In this document: in pieces, positions 55,094 to 63,971 of the stretch
How positions within the stretch are numbered: position 1 is the first letter of the stretch
How the letters are laid out: every line of letters starts with the position of its first letter
Assembly (NCBI RefSeq): GCF_021991925.1
Contig: NZ_RXZI01000001.1
Span: 248,001-312,000, forward strand
DNA length: 64,000 nucleotides
Direction: 5' to 3'
Source of the DNA: Sutcliffiella horikoshii
GTDB lineage: Bacteria > Bacillota > Bacilli > Bacillales > Bacillaceae_I
Made by a program: the position numbers and the translations under genes
Notes under the pieces: model-generated
What the model was told of the DNA's origin: nothing
The model's input: the letters and a program-made list of their open reading frames with translations, nothing else
Database searches by the model: none

Positions 55094-56296
55094 ATGACCT
55101 CATCATTACCAGTCATAGATGAAAGATTACTTGAGCAACTTATTAATTTTAGACGGAACTTACATGAATTTCCGGAAGTAAGCGGAGAGGAATATGATAC
55201 CTCCCAAAAAATCCAGGATCAATTAACGCAATACGGAATTCCATTCCGGGCTGGGTATGCCAAAACGGGGGTGCTTGGAATTATCAAAGGTGGTAAACCA
55301 GGTCCGACCGTAGCCCTCAGAGCCGATATTGATGCCCTTCCTATAACGGAAAAAACAAATCTGACGTTCTCATCTAAAAAGGAAGGGAAAATGCATGCAT
55401 GTGGGCATGATGCACATACAACGATGCTACTTGGAGCAGGGATCTTATTAAACGAAAGAAAAGATGAGCTTTCTGGAACGGTGCTTTTGATATTCCAGCC
55501 TGCTGAAGAAGCTTCACCAAAGGGTGGAGCACAACCGATGATGGACGAAGGGGTTTTCGCTGAATTTGAACCGGATGTAATTTTTGGCCAACATGTATGG
55601 CCAGACCTTCCCGTAGGCCAGATCGGAATCCGGGACAAGGAAATGATGGGAGCAACCGACCGTTTCAAAGTGGTTATCAAGGGAGCCGGGGGACATGCCA
55701 GCATGCCGCATCAAACGAATGATGCCATCATTGCAGCTAACCACGTGGTCACCATGTTGCAGACGATTGTAAGCAGAAATATCAATCCCATTGATGCGGC
55801 AGTAGTAACTATCGGAAGAATCGAGGGAGGATACCGCTATAATGTCATCGCTGACAGTGTGTCACTGGAAGGTTCAATCAGAACCTACAAAAAACAAGTA
55901 AAAGAAGTGGTCAAAAAAAGGTTTTATGAAGTGGTCGAAAATGCGTCAAAAGCAATGGGAGCAACAGCTCAGATAGACTATATAGATGGATATGAAGCAA
56001 CCATCAATACACCAGAATGGGCGGAGGTTGTAAGAGGTTGTGCTCAACAGGCACTAGATTCTAACACCGCGACACCAAACGTCGATCCTTCTTTAGGTGG
56101 AGAAGATTTTTCTAGGTTCCTCCATAAATATCCTGGTGCGTTCTTCTGGCTTGGTTCAGCAATTGAAGGAAGGGACATTCAAAAGCCGCTTCATGATCCG
56201 AACTTTGAATTCAATGAAAAGGCTCTGCCTATAGGAGTGAAAATGCTTGTGGACGTCACAGAAAAAGCTTTGGAAAAACTCCAGAATGAAAAATGA
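55094..56296 (+). CDS. M20-family amidohydrolase 1 (N-acyl amino acid type)
   Basis: A 400-residue metallo-amidohydrolase of the M20D family. Metal ligands are in HACGHDAHTTML and PAEEASPKGG, with a dimerisation domain (GAGGHASMPHQTNDAI) in the middle and GGEDFSRFLHKYPGAFFWLG near the end. Related enzymes cleave N-acetyl amino acids, IAA conjugates or hippurate. It is the first of four genes with a second M20 enzyme, a regulator and an AbgT transporter, so imported amide-linked amino acids are the probable substrates. ATG 55094 follows GAAAGGGAGTG. Confidence 0.92.
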   Translation: MTSSLPVIDERLLEQLINFRRNLHEFPEVSGEEYDTSQKIQDQLTQYGIPFRAGYAKTGVLGIIKGGKPGPTVALRADIDALPITEKTNLTFSSKKEGKMHACGHDAHTTMLLGAGILLNERKDELSGTVLLIFQPAEEASPKGGAQPMMDEGVFAEFEPDVIFGQHVWPDLPVGQIGIRDKEMMGATDRFKVVIKGAGGHASMPHQTNDAIIAANHVVTMLQTIVSRNINPIDAAVVTIGRIEGGYRYNVIADSVSLEGSIRTYKKQVKEVVKKRFYEVVENASKAMGATAQIDYIDGYEATINTPEWAEVVRGCAQQALDSNTATPNVDPSLGGEDFSRFLHKYPGAFFWLGSAIEGRDIQKPLHDPNFEFNEKALPIGVKMLVDVTEKALEKLQNEK

Positions 56297-56314
56297 AGTG
56301 GGGGGGTTGCCTTT

Positions 56315-57643
56315 ATGGATGTTTCTGAATTTGTGAACAATCTTGCCGACTCACTTGTTTCTTGGCGAAGGAAGCTTCATCAATACCCTGAGCTAGGATG
56401 GACCGAATACCAAACAACTTATCTGATTGGTTCTGAGTTGGTGCAGCTGGGATATGAGATATTCGTTGGTAAGGAGGCGCTGGTGACGGAGGAACGGATG
56501 GGTGTCCCGACGCATGAAACCCTACTTGCAGCAGAAGAGAGAGCAAGAAATCAGGGGGTCCCAGAAGCGTGGCTTTCCAAAATGAAAGATGGACATACAG
56601 GTCTTGTGGCAAAACTTGATACGGGAAGACCCGGAAAGCACATTACATTAAGGTTTGATATTGACGCCCTTCCTATAGCAGAAAATAAAGAGGGGCTTGC
56701 TGATCATTTGCCAGGGCTCCATGGATTTCAATCCCGTTATCCACATATAATGCATGCATGTGGTCATGATGGACATGCAGCGATAGGTCTGGGAGTGGCA
56801 ACCTTCCTATCTGCACATCAGGAAAAACTTACAGGTTCGTTTACTCTGCTTTTCCAACCTGCAGAGGAAGGAAGCAGGGGAGCAAAATCAATGGTGGAAA
56901 AAGGGTGGCTAGATGACACTGATGTTTTCTTGAGCGGCCACATCGGAATATCACCGATGGAAGTGGGAGAGGTAGTGGCATCAGCTGGTGGTTTTCTTGC
57001 CACATCAAAGGTTGATGTGGTGTTTACCGGTAAATCGGCACATGCTGGGGTCGAACCGCAAGAAGGAAGGAATGCCTTGCTTGCTGCGGCTACAGCTTCC
57101 TTGCACCTCCATGCAATACCTAGACATTCTGGAGGAGAAACAAGAATAAATGTAGGTACCCTTCATGCTGGTAGTGGGAGAAATGTGATACCCGATCATG
57201 CAACAATATCGCTTGAAACGCGAGGAGAGACATCCGAACTAAATCAGTACATGGAAGATGAAGCATCTCGTATCATTCAGCATGCAGCATATCTTCATGG
57301 TATTGAAGCAGATATTCAAGTAGTGGGCAAAGGTGTGGAAGCAGCTAATGATACTGGTTGGAAAGAGTTCCTCGAAGCAGCAATCACTCACAGTGACAGA
57401 GTAACGAATGTGATGGAAACCCTCCCTCTGAAAGCATCAGAGGATGTTACTTATATGCTGAACCATGTAAGGGAACGCGGAGAAAAAGCGACCTACTTTA
57501 TATTTGGAACACCTCTTGCAGCCGGACATCACCATCCATTATTTGATTATGAGGAAAAAGTATTGGAAGTTGCGGTAGAAGTGTATGTATCCTCTATTCT
57601 ATCTTTACTCTTAGAGGAAGAGGAATCCAATATATTATTATGA
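56315..57643 (+). CDS. M20-family amidohydrolase 2 (AbgA-like)
   Basis: A 442-residue enzyme resembling AbgA, a subunit of p-aminobenzoyl-glutamate hydrolase. Motifs are HQYPELGWTEYQTTYL, MHACGHDGHAAIGLG, QPAEEGSRGAKSMV, GKSAHAGVEPQEGRNALLAA and GHHHPLFDYEEK. The insertion around residues 55-95 typical of AbgA is present. It starts 18 bp after the first amidohydrolase with GGGGGG. The companion AbgB is not seen; the first M20 protein is shorter and of another subgroup. With the AbgT transporter downstream, a folate breakdown product is a reasonable substrate guess. Confidence 0.88.
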   Translation: MDVSEFVNNLADSLVSWRRKLHQYPELGWTEYQTTYLIGSELVQLGYEIFVGKEALVTEERMGVPTHETLLAAEERARNQGVPEAWLSKMKDGHTGLVAKLDTGRPGKHITLRFDIDALPIAENKEGLADHLPGLHGFQSRYPHIMHACGHDGHAAIGLGVATFLSAHQEKLTGSFTLLFQPAEEGSRGAKSMVEKGWLDDTDVFLSGHIGISPMEVGEVVASAGGFLATSKVDVVFTGKSAHAGVEPQEGRNALLAAATASLHLHAIPRHSGGETRINVGTLHAGSGRNVIPDHATISLETRGETSELNQYMEDEASRIIQHAAYLHGIEADIQVVGKGVEAANDTGWKEFLEAAITHSDRVTNVMETLPLKASEDVTYMLNHVRERGEKATYFIFGTPLAAGHHHPLFDYEEKVLEVAVEVYVSSILSLLLEEEESNILL

Positions 57644-57652
57644 GGTGAAGAA

Positions 57653-58963
57653 GTGAAAGTTAAAATAGGAATTGTCGGACCGACGGATTCGATAGAGCGA
57701 ATTATGCAGGTAGGGAAAGAGTTTGAGGGTGTGGACATGCTATCCTTTTCCTATACTGTTTTGGAAGAGATCGATCAGTTCATCCTCTCGAACAAAGGGG
57801 CAGTGGATCAATGGATGTTCTCTGGACAAGTGCCATTTTCCTATGCAATGTCCAAAGCGCTTATCGAGAAAAATGAAGGAGGTTATGCCGAGCTTTACGG
57901 CTCCAGTTTTCTCGGCACTCTCCTTGAAGCGCAAATAAAAGAAAAGAAGATATTTGGAACCATTAGCCTTGATACCATCAAACAAAGCAGAATCGAAATG
58001 AACAGGGAATTTTTCTCCCTTCAATCCATTAACTTCCATTCCTATGCTTATGAGGGGTTTGTACCACCAGGGGACCTGGTTAAGTTTCACCAAGACTTGT
58101 ATGAAGAAGGAAAAATAGAGATAGCTTTTACTTGTATTCAATCGGTAGCTGTCAAATTGAAGGAGATGGGTATACCTTGTTACCGGGTCATTCCTTCCGA
58201 TCTTGCCATACTATCGACATTGGAAGTACTTATAGAACGGGCGCACTCCCTGCGTTACAGAAAATCACAAATTGCCATTCTGGGGGTGGAAGTCATCCAT
58301 ACTCAAGCATCCTTGGAGGAGATGCATTATTCCCATAAAATGAAAATCAAAGAGCTAGAATTGAAGCGGTTGATGCTTCGATTTGCAGAAGTGGTAAATG
58401 GTTCTTTTGTACAATTTGGGGATGGACTTTTCCTTCTTTTTACAACAAGGGGGGAGCTGGAATGGCATATTGAAGGAGATTCACTATTACAGTTGATGGA
58501 AGATATCAAGATGCAAAGTGATCTAAAGATTAGGCTTGGGCTTGGCTTTGGGGAAACCGTACTTGCAGCAGAAGAAAATGTGAGACAGGCCTTTCATCAT
58601 GCAAGGGAGCAAAAGTCTTCCACGCTCGTTTGTGTGAACGAGGATAGGGATGTAACAGAGTTCTATAATGCAACAGATAAACTATCCTTTCAATCGCGGT
58701 CCTTGGGTCAGGAGTGGGAAGAGAAATTGAAAGATGTCAATATAAGTCCTACTATCGTTTCTAAGATAAAATCCCTTGCGCAATACTATCAAAAAGAGGT
58801 GATCACCTCACAGGACTTGGCAGGCTGGTTAAAAAGTACAGAAAGGAATGCGCGCCGCATCCTCACTGAGCTTGAACGCTCTGGACTTGTTAAGGTTTCC
58901 GGAGAAGAACAGTCTGGGCACCGCGGAAGGCCGAGAAAGATTTATACGCTATCATTTTTGTGA
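57653..58963 (+). CDS. Transcriptional regulator of the amidohydrolase cluster
   Basis: A 436-residue protein. Residues 1-200 look like a ligand-sensing alpha/beta domain beginning KVKIGIVGPTDSIERIMQVG. Residues about 225-330 resemble a degenerate GGDEF/cyclase-like fold (KIRLGLGFGETVLAAEENVR then AFHHAREQKSS). The end is a winged helix (SQDLAGWLKSTERNARRILT, GRPRKIYTLSF). It lies between the amidohydrolase and transporter genes, GTG start 9 bp after the former, so it probably controls this cluster in response to its substrate. The exact family is not recognised. Confidence 0.72.
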   Translation: MKVKIGIVGPTDSIERIMQVGKEFEGVDMLSFSYTVLEEIDQFILSNKGAVDQWMFSGQVPFSYAMSKALIEKNEGGYAELYGSSFLGTLLEAQIKEKKIFGTISLDTIKQSRIEMNREFFSLQSINFHSYAYEGFVPPGDLVKFHQDLYEEGKIEIAFTCIQSVAVKLKEMGIPCYRVIPSDLAILSTLEVLIERAHSLRYRKSQIAILGVEVIHTQASLEEMHYSHKMKIKELELKRLMLRFAEVVNGSFVQFGDGLFLLFTTRGELEWHIEGDSLLQLMEDIKMQSDLKIRLGLGFGETVLAAEENVRQAFHHAREQKSSTLVCVNEDRDVTEFYNATDKLSFQSRSLGQEWEEKLKDVNISPTIVSKIKSLAQYYQKEVITSQDLAGWLKSTERNARRILTELERSGLVKVSGEEQSGHRGRPRKIYTLSFL

Positions 58964-59064
58964 ATTTGAAGGAAATCCTATTGAGATTTCCCAGTTCACA
59001 AGACGGTTTAAATGACTGAATATTTCGAATGGAAAAGACCTATACCTAAAAGGAGTGAGTGAAA

Positions 59065-60597
59065 TTGAGCCAACTACAAACACAACAACAAAGATCAACC
59101 TCCATGCTTGATAGATTCCTCGGAGGCGTAGAAAGAATAGGTAATAAACTGCCCGACCCATTTATGCTATTTGTCTATTTATCTCTCTTTATTATTGCAG
59201 TTTCATGGGCAGTCCAACAATTTGGCGTGACAGTAGAGCATCCGGGTACAGGAGAAGAGCTGGCGATTAAAAGTTTACTGTCCGGTGAAGGAATAGAATT
59301 TATCCTGACCTCCATGCTAACTAATTTTACAGGTTTTGCTCCTTTGGGTCTTGTACTTGCAATGATGCTTGGGATCGGTCTGGCAGATAAGGTGGGGCTG
59401 ATTGAAGCAGGAATCAAAAAGACAATCTTGAATGCCCCCAAAGCATTGATCACTTATGCGGTAGTAGTAACAGGTATTCTAGGTAACTTGGCTTCTGATG
59501 CGGCATTTGTTATTGTGCCTCCCCTTGCTGCCATGATTTTCTACACCATCGGTAGACATCCGCTTGCCGGACTTGCAGCAGGATTTGCAGGAGTTGGCGC
59601 GGGATTTACGGCAAATGTCATTGTGGCTGGAACAGACGCGCTTTTATCGGGTATCGCAACAGAGGCAATTAAACCTTTTGATGAAACGCTTATTGTAACA
59701 CCGGTTGATAATTACTATTTCATGGTCGTTTCCGTATTTATTCTTTCGGTTGTTGGCGCATTGATTACAGATAAGATTATCGAGCCTAGGCTTGGTACTT
59801 ATAAAGGTAAGGTGGATAAGGAATTGGAAGAGCCTGATCCTTTAGAAAGTAAGGGATTGAGGAATGCGGTTATTGCAGGACTTGTGTATCTGGTATTACT
59901 GGCTATCGCTGTATTTTGGCCTGAATCCATCCTTAGAAATGAAGATGGTGGACTCGTCCCATCGTTATTCCTGACAGCCATTGTACCGATAACACTTTTC
60001 TTTTTCATTGTTGTTGGAGTAGCATATGGGGTAACAGTCGGTAAGATCAAGAACACTGCAGATGTACCGAAGTATATGGCAGAATCGATGAAGGATATGT
60101 CTGGCTACATTGTTCTGATCTTTGCAGCTGCCCAATTTATCGCATACTTTAACTGGTCCAACCTTGGCATATGGATAGCCGTGAATGGCGCAGGGTTATT
60201 GGAAAGCATGAACTTGACAGGTATTCCGGGAATCATCGGGTTTGTCCTGCTTGCAGCCGTGTTGAATTTGATTATCTTCAGTGGATCTGCACAATGGGCA
60301 TTGATGGCTCCGATTTTCATCCCGATGTTCTGGATGCTTGATTACCATCCTGCTTTCATTCAAGCGGCATTCCGTATTGCAGATTCATCCACCAATATCA
60401 TTACACCATTGAACCCTTATATTATAGTCGTGCTGGCTTTTATGAAAGACTATGATAAAAAAGCGGGGCTTGGGACACTGATAGCGTTAATGCTACCTTA
60501 TAGCCTCCTCTTCCTTGGGGTATGGATCGTTCTCTTGGTAATTTTCGCGTTAGCAGGAATTCCGTTCGGACCAGGTGTAGAAATGATGATCAAATAA
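59065..60597 (+). CDS. AbgT-family transporter
   Basis: A 510-residue membrane protein with the AbgT signature: FLGGVERIGNKLPDPFMLFV at the N-terminus, GFAGVGAGFTANVIVAGTDALL in the middle and FSGSAQWALMAPIFIPMF with SSTNIITPLNPY near the end. AbgT proteins import p-aminobenzoyl-glutamate or export sulfonamides. GTG 59059 is too close to AAGGAG, so TTG 59065 is chosen. The two M20 hydrolases upstream would act on the imported compound. Confidence 0.93.
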   Translation: MSQLQTQQQRSTSMLDRFLGGVERIGNKLPDPFMLFVYLSLFIIAVSWAVQQFGVTVEHPGTGEELAIKSLLSGEGIEFILTSMLTNFTGFAPLGLVLAMMLGIGLADKVGLIEAGIKKTILNAPKALITYAVVVTGILGNLASDAAFVIVPPLAAMIFYTIGRHPLAGLAAGFAGVGAGFTANVIVAGTDALLSGIATEAIKPFDETLIVTPVDNYYFMVVSVFILSVVGALITDKIIEPRLGTYKGKVDKELEEPDPLESKGLRNAVIAGLVYLVLLAIAVFWPESILRNEDGGLVPSLFLTAIVPITLFFFIVVGVAYGVTVGKIKNTADVPKYMAESMKDMSGYIVLIFAAAQFIAYFNWSNLGIWIAVNGAGLLESMNLTGIPGIIGFVLLAAVLNLIIFSGSAQWALMAPIFIPMFWMLDYHPAFIQAAFRIADSSTNIITPLNPYIIVVLAFMKDYDKKAGLGTLIALMLPYSLLFLGVWIVLLVIFALAGIPFGPGVEMMIK

Positions 60598-60691
60598 GGT
60601 AGGCAAAAGTACTATTTTAAGAAAATTATTCATGAACCATAATTCCCTCACATACCATATATAAATTTGTGGTAATGTGGGGGGATTTTTT

Positions 60692-60955
60692 ATGGTATCC
60701 AAACAAATAACGGTTGCACTCAAATATGGGCTCCACTCCAAAGCCGCCCAATATTTTGTTGGTAAAGCAAATAGCTATACAGCGGATATTCAAGTGGTCC
60801 GGCATAACAGGATCATTGATGCAAAAAGCATTCTGGGACTCCTGTCGCTTGGGATTGGTAAAGGAAACGTTGTGACAGTAAAAGCGGAAGGGTCGGATGA
60901 AAAAGAAGCCGTGGAAGGACTCACCCGTTTTCTAAAAGGGGAAGAAATGTACTAA
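60692..60955 (+). CDS. HPr-like phosphocarrier paralogue
   Basis: An 87-residue protein of HPr size and fold. His15 lies in YGLHSKAAQYFV, where true HPr has GIHARPA, so the phospho-accepting His is kept but Arg17 is Lys and Pro18 is Ala. Ser46 lies in DAKSILGLLSLGIGKG, the site phosphorylated by HPr kinase. Crh of Bacillus lacks His15, so this is not Crh. ATG 60692 follows GTGGGGGGA. No EI or EII gene is adjacent. It may be a regulatory carrier; function inferred only from motif. Confidence 0.83.
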   Translation: MVSKQITVALKYGLHSKAAQYFVGKANSYTADIQVVRHNRIIDAKSILGLLSLGIGKGNVVTVKAEGSDEKEAVEGLTRFLKGEEMY

Positions 60956-60961
60956 GGATAG

Positions 60962-60991
60962 CAGGTGGATGTGGGAGTCCATCTGTTTTTT
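60962..60991 (+). terminator. Intrinsic terminator after the HPr-like gene
   Basis: CAGGTGGA (60962-60969) pairs with TCCATCTG (60978-60985, one G-U) and is followed by six T. Confidence 0.78.
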
Positions 60992-61150
60992 ATTGGATGT
61001 TTTCGTATACTTTTATTCGTAAGGTAATTTTTACATTCCTCCAACGGACAGGTTCATGTTATACTCATCGAATGAATATATGTCCCATGTTTATGAAGTT
61101 AATAAACTTGGGTAAATACCTTCGTATAAGTAGAAATGGAGGAGAACACC

Positions 61151-62140
61151 ATGAAAACTCGCGATTCCTTCTTTGATAATGCGAAGTTTATCTTAATTTT
61201 TCTAGTTGTATTCGGGCACATCATTTCCCCATATCGTGCAAATGATGAGTGGCTTGTGTCCATCTATCATTTTATCTTTATTTTTCATATGCCAGCCTTC
61301 ATTCTATTGGCAGGGCATTTCAGTACCAACTTTCATAAAAAAGGCTATTATGTAAAAATCATAACGAGATTGTTAGTGCCGTATCTCATCTTACAGACGA
61401 TTTATACGCTGTATTACAGTCAGCTTTATGCAGATCCATCTATGACATTGGAATACTTCACCCCAAGATGGGCGATGTGGTTCCTATTGAGTATGATTGC
61501 CTGGAAGCTGATGCTGCCCCTGTTTGGGAAGTTGCAGGCGAGATATAGTATACCGTTGGCAATTCTACTGGGTATCGTAATTGGTTTTGTTGATATACCC
61601 GAAAGATTTTTAAGTTTGGATAGAACGTTTTATTTCTTTCCATTCTTTTTGATAGGATACTATTTAACTAGGACAGACTTGTTTGAAAAGCTGAAAAATG
61701 GTGCATATCGTATGTATGCTACGACATTCCTAGTCGTGTTATTTGCTGGAATTTACATTTGGTTAGGCGGAATTGATGGAGCGAGTATCCTTTATGGAAC
61801 TTACACCTTCTCTTCTGTAACGGATATGTTGATCCGTATTGGCATTTATGCTGGTAGCATGCTTGTGACTATTGCATTTTTTGCACTCGTGCCTAAAGAT
61901 AAGTATATCTTCACAGGTATTGGAAGAAGATCGTTTTATGTGTATATCTTACACGGATTTATTATCAAATGGTTCTTTGAGACAAGCTTTGGCCAAGCTG
62001 TCAACTCTACTGCAGGATACGTGTTGCTTCTTTTATTGAGTATTCTTGTGACGGTGATAACAGGTAATAAATATGTGGTAAAAGCTATCCAGACCCCATT
62101 TGGGTATTTAAAGGAAAGCTTATCGTTGAAGAATGGATAA
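61151..62140 (+). CDS. Membrane acyltransferase, acyltransferase-3 family
   Basis: A 329-residue protein with about ten membrane helices. RDSFFDNAKFILIFLVVFGH carries the D and H expected for the acyltransferase-3/OatA-like fold, and FHMPAFILLAGHF, RLLVPYLI and GRRSFYVYILHGFI are typical. It resembles B. subtilis YkrP/YfiQ-like proteins, thought to transfer acetyl or other acyl groups to wall or surface sugars. ATG 61151 follows GGAGGAGA; an in-frame ATG at 61136 precedes that site. Substrate unknown. Confidence 0.86.
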   Translation: MKTRDSFFDNAKFILIFLVVFGHIISPYRANDEWLVSIYHFIFIFHMPAFILLAGHFSTNFHKKGYYVKIITRLLVPYLILQTIYTLYYSQLYADPSMTLEYFTPRWAMWFLLSMIAWKLMLPLFGKLQARYSIPLAILLGIVIGFVDIPERFLSLDRTFYFFPFFLIGYYLTRTDLFEKLKNGAYRMYATTFLVVLFAGIYIWLGGIDGASILYGTYTFSSVTDMLIRIGIYAGSMLVTIAFFALVPKDKYIFTGIGRRSFYVYILHGFIIKWFFETSFGQAVNSTAGYVLLLLLSILVTVITGNKYVVKAIQTPFGYLKESLSLKNG

Positions 62141-62155
62141 TTAGATAATTAGTAG

Positions 62156-62197
62156 AGCCGCTCCGATAACCTTAATGGTTGCCGGGGCGGCTTTTTA
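62156..62197 (+). terminator. Intrinsic terminator of the acyltransferase gene
   Basis: AGCCGCTCCG pairs with CGGGGCGGCT, with an inner ACC/GGT stem, followed by TTTTT. Confidence 0.88.
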
Positions 62198-62283
62198 GTG
62201 TTGGTCTCATTTGGTACGGAAGTATGTGAAAAATGGTGTGTTTTTTTATGAATACTGCCGCTTTTTAGATGTGGAAAAAATGG

Positions 62284-62460
62284 TTCGGTCATAAATCACC
62301 TTAATTTGGACAAATAAACCTTAAGAAACTGGAAGGTTCGGCCAATTCGCTGTGGTGTTCGGTCAACTTTTACCTAGGATTCGGTCATTTCAATTTTTGG
62401 TTCGGACAACTATCGAAAAACTTCGGCCAATTCTGTAAAAACTTCGGACATTTACTTCGA
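62284..62460. repeat. TTCGGNCA array with 21-bp period
   Basis: TTCGG(T/C/A)CA units start at 62284, 62337, 62358, 62380, 62401, 62422 and 62443, with weaker versions at 62306 (TTGGACA) and 62456 (TTCGACA). Five consecutive steps are 21 or 22 bp. Between units the sequence is AT-rich and variable. No ORF spans it. It fills the gap between the acyltransferase terminator and the convergent VOC gene. Confidence 0.82.
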
Positions 62461-62505
62461 CAGCTCCTAAAATAACTGGTGAAAGCCAAATATCACGAGC
62501 TGCCC

Positions 62506-62961
62506 TTACTGAAAAGTCTTTTCCCATTCGCTTAAATGCAAAACACCTAATTCAGGTTTGGGTTCCTGGTCGAGTAGGGCGAGATACTCCAAGCTATTTC
62601 CATCGGGATCTGAGAAATAATAGCAGGCAGCGGGCATCCATGCATGGACAACGGGTTCACTTGCGTGCAATCCAAAGCTCGGTGAAAGCGCAATGCCTTT
62701 TGCCTCTAAAAGCTGGGGCACGCTTCGTAATTGTTCAACCGTCACCTTAAAAGCAAAATGTGAAGGGACAAACTCATGTTCCTTGACCTCCCACACTCCT
62801 AACATCTGTTGTTTCTTTTCTGAATCACCTAAATAGAAAAATGCCACTCTCCGCTCCTCTAAAAGGTAAGCAAGCTCCAACCCCAGACTTTTATAAAATG
62901 CTACCGCCGACTCCAAGTTTACCGTTTTCACATGCGTTTCATATAATTCCGCGTTTTTCAT
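62506..62961 (-). CDS. VOC/glyoxalase-family protein
   Basis: A 151-residue vicinal-oxygen-chelate fold protein of two repeated units: ETHVKTVNLESAVAFYKSLG begins the first, and YYFSDPDGNSLEYLALLD ends the second with the usual metal-binding Glu. The family includes glyoxalases, dioxygenases and antibiotic-binding proteins. ATG follows AGGAGG. Specific activity unknown. Confidence 0.83.
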   Translation of the reverse strand: MKNAELYETHVKTVNLESAVAFYKSLGLELAYLLEERRVAFFYLGDSEKKQQMLGVWEVKEHEFVPSHFAFKVTVEQLRSVPQLLEAKGIALSPSFGLHASEPVVHAWMPAACYYFSDPDGNSLEYLALLDQEPKPELGVLHLSEWEKTFQ

Positions 62962-63062
62962 GGAATGTTACCTCCTAATGTTCTTTAACTACTTTTATTA
63001 TATTAGGAGTCTTTAAACCTGACCTCCGAAATAAGTGCGAGTATCCCGTACAACTTTAGACG

Positions 63063-63096
63063 GAAAAAAACACATAACCTGATGGGGTCATGTGCT
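63063..63096 (-). terminator. Intrinsic terminator of the minus-strand membrane gene
   Basis: On the minus strand AGCACATGACC pairs with GGTTATGTGTT around CCATCA and is followed by T. Confidence 0.87.
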
Positions 63097-63112
63097 ATGG
63101 TTAAATAATATA

Positions 63113-63403
63113 TTATGGAGTTTGTTTATCAAGTTTTTTTGGATCCATTTTGACAGTACGATAGTTGTTCACAACCCAGATCCCTAACAGGGAGAGTAGG
63201 GTGGACATCGTAATTACGGTTGGCAATAGGTCGGTGATGTTTGCAATTAGACTATATAACACTCCAAAACTGACCATTGTGAGAATAACACTGACAAAAT
63301 GGATTTTTTTGTTCAGGTATGCCATCAAACCGCCACCTGAAAAAACAAGCATGCCAAGCAAGAATAGCGCAATCACTGGAAAAAGATATTCCATGTCTTG
63401 CAT
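63113..63403 (-). CDS. Hypothetical membrane protein (96 aa)
   Basis: A protein with three hydrophobic segments (about 7-28, 35-57, 62-79) and a hydrophilic C-terminus ending KKLDKQTP. ACGGAGGTT stands only 2 nt before ATG 63403; ATG 63394 (MEYLFPV) may be the real start. No family recognised. It has a clear terminator downstream. Confidence 0.65.
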   Translation of the reverse strand: MQDMEYLFPVIALFLLGMLVFSGGGLMAYLNKKIHFVSVILTMVSFGVLYSLIANITDLLPTVITMSTLLSLLGIWVVNNYRTVKMDPKKLDKQTP

Positions 63404-63490
63404 AACCTCCGTTATGATGGTTTCTGTTTCTTTATGAATAGTATATCATAAAACGGAGAAAAGATTCAGAAAAAGAACAGGGGGTCGCTT

Positions 63491-63940
63491 ATGAAGGTTA
63501 GACAAGCGGTTGGTGCAATTGTAACAATAGGCAAAGAATACATACTAATATTCAAAACAAAAATAAATACCACAGAAGGAAAAAAAGAAGTTCAGGGTGA
63601 ATGGGACTTTATCAAGGGTGGGGTGGAGAAAACGGATCCCTCTCTTTATGAGGCTATCCTAAGAGAACTGGAGGAAGAAACCGGAAAGGATACCTTTTCT
63701 GTTATAAAAGAATTTGAAGAAAAAATAAACTTTGATTTTCCTCAAGGTATCGCAGAAAAGATCGGGTATCATTCCCAAGAGACAACTATGTTTTTAGTTA
63801 AATATACAGGGGAAAACAAGAAATGGTTGCCACTAGATGACGAGATCAGTGAGATAGGTTTCTATAAAAAAGAAGAGGTGCTTAAAAAGCTTGCCCACGA
63901 GGAATCAAGGGAATACTTCATAAAACATTGTTTAAATTAG
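63491..63940 (+). CDS. Nudix hydrolase
   Basis: A 149-residue Nudix-fold enzyme. The Nudix box is visible as GGVEKTDPSLYEAILRELEE then ETG, with the REL-EE-TG core intact but the early Glu of GX5E replaced by Asp or Pro. These enzymes hydrolyse nucleoside diphosphates linked to other groups. ATG follows ACAGGGGGT with about 7-nt spacing. Substrate unknown. Confidence 0.87.
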   Translation: MKVRQAVGAIVTIGKEYILIFKTKINTTEGKKEVQGEWDFIKGGVEKTDPSLYEAILRELEEETGKDTFSVIKEFEEKINFDFPQGIAEKIGYHSQETTMFLVKYTGENKKWLPLDDEISEIGFYKKEEVLKKLAHEESREYFIKHCLN

Positions 63941-63942
63941 GA

Positions 63943-63971
63943 TTGACAATATCTAAAAGGGAAAATATACT
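63943..63971 (+). promoter_or_regulatory. Sigma-A promoter near the window edge
   Basis: TTGACA (63943-63948) and TATACT (63966-63971) are separated by 17 bp, directing transcription out of the window to the right. Confidence 0.78.

Noticed and set aside
62284-62460. CRISPR array
   Set aside because: Units are only about 8 bp conserved with 13-bp variable spacing, far from repeat/spacer sizes, and no cas gene is present.
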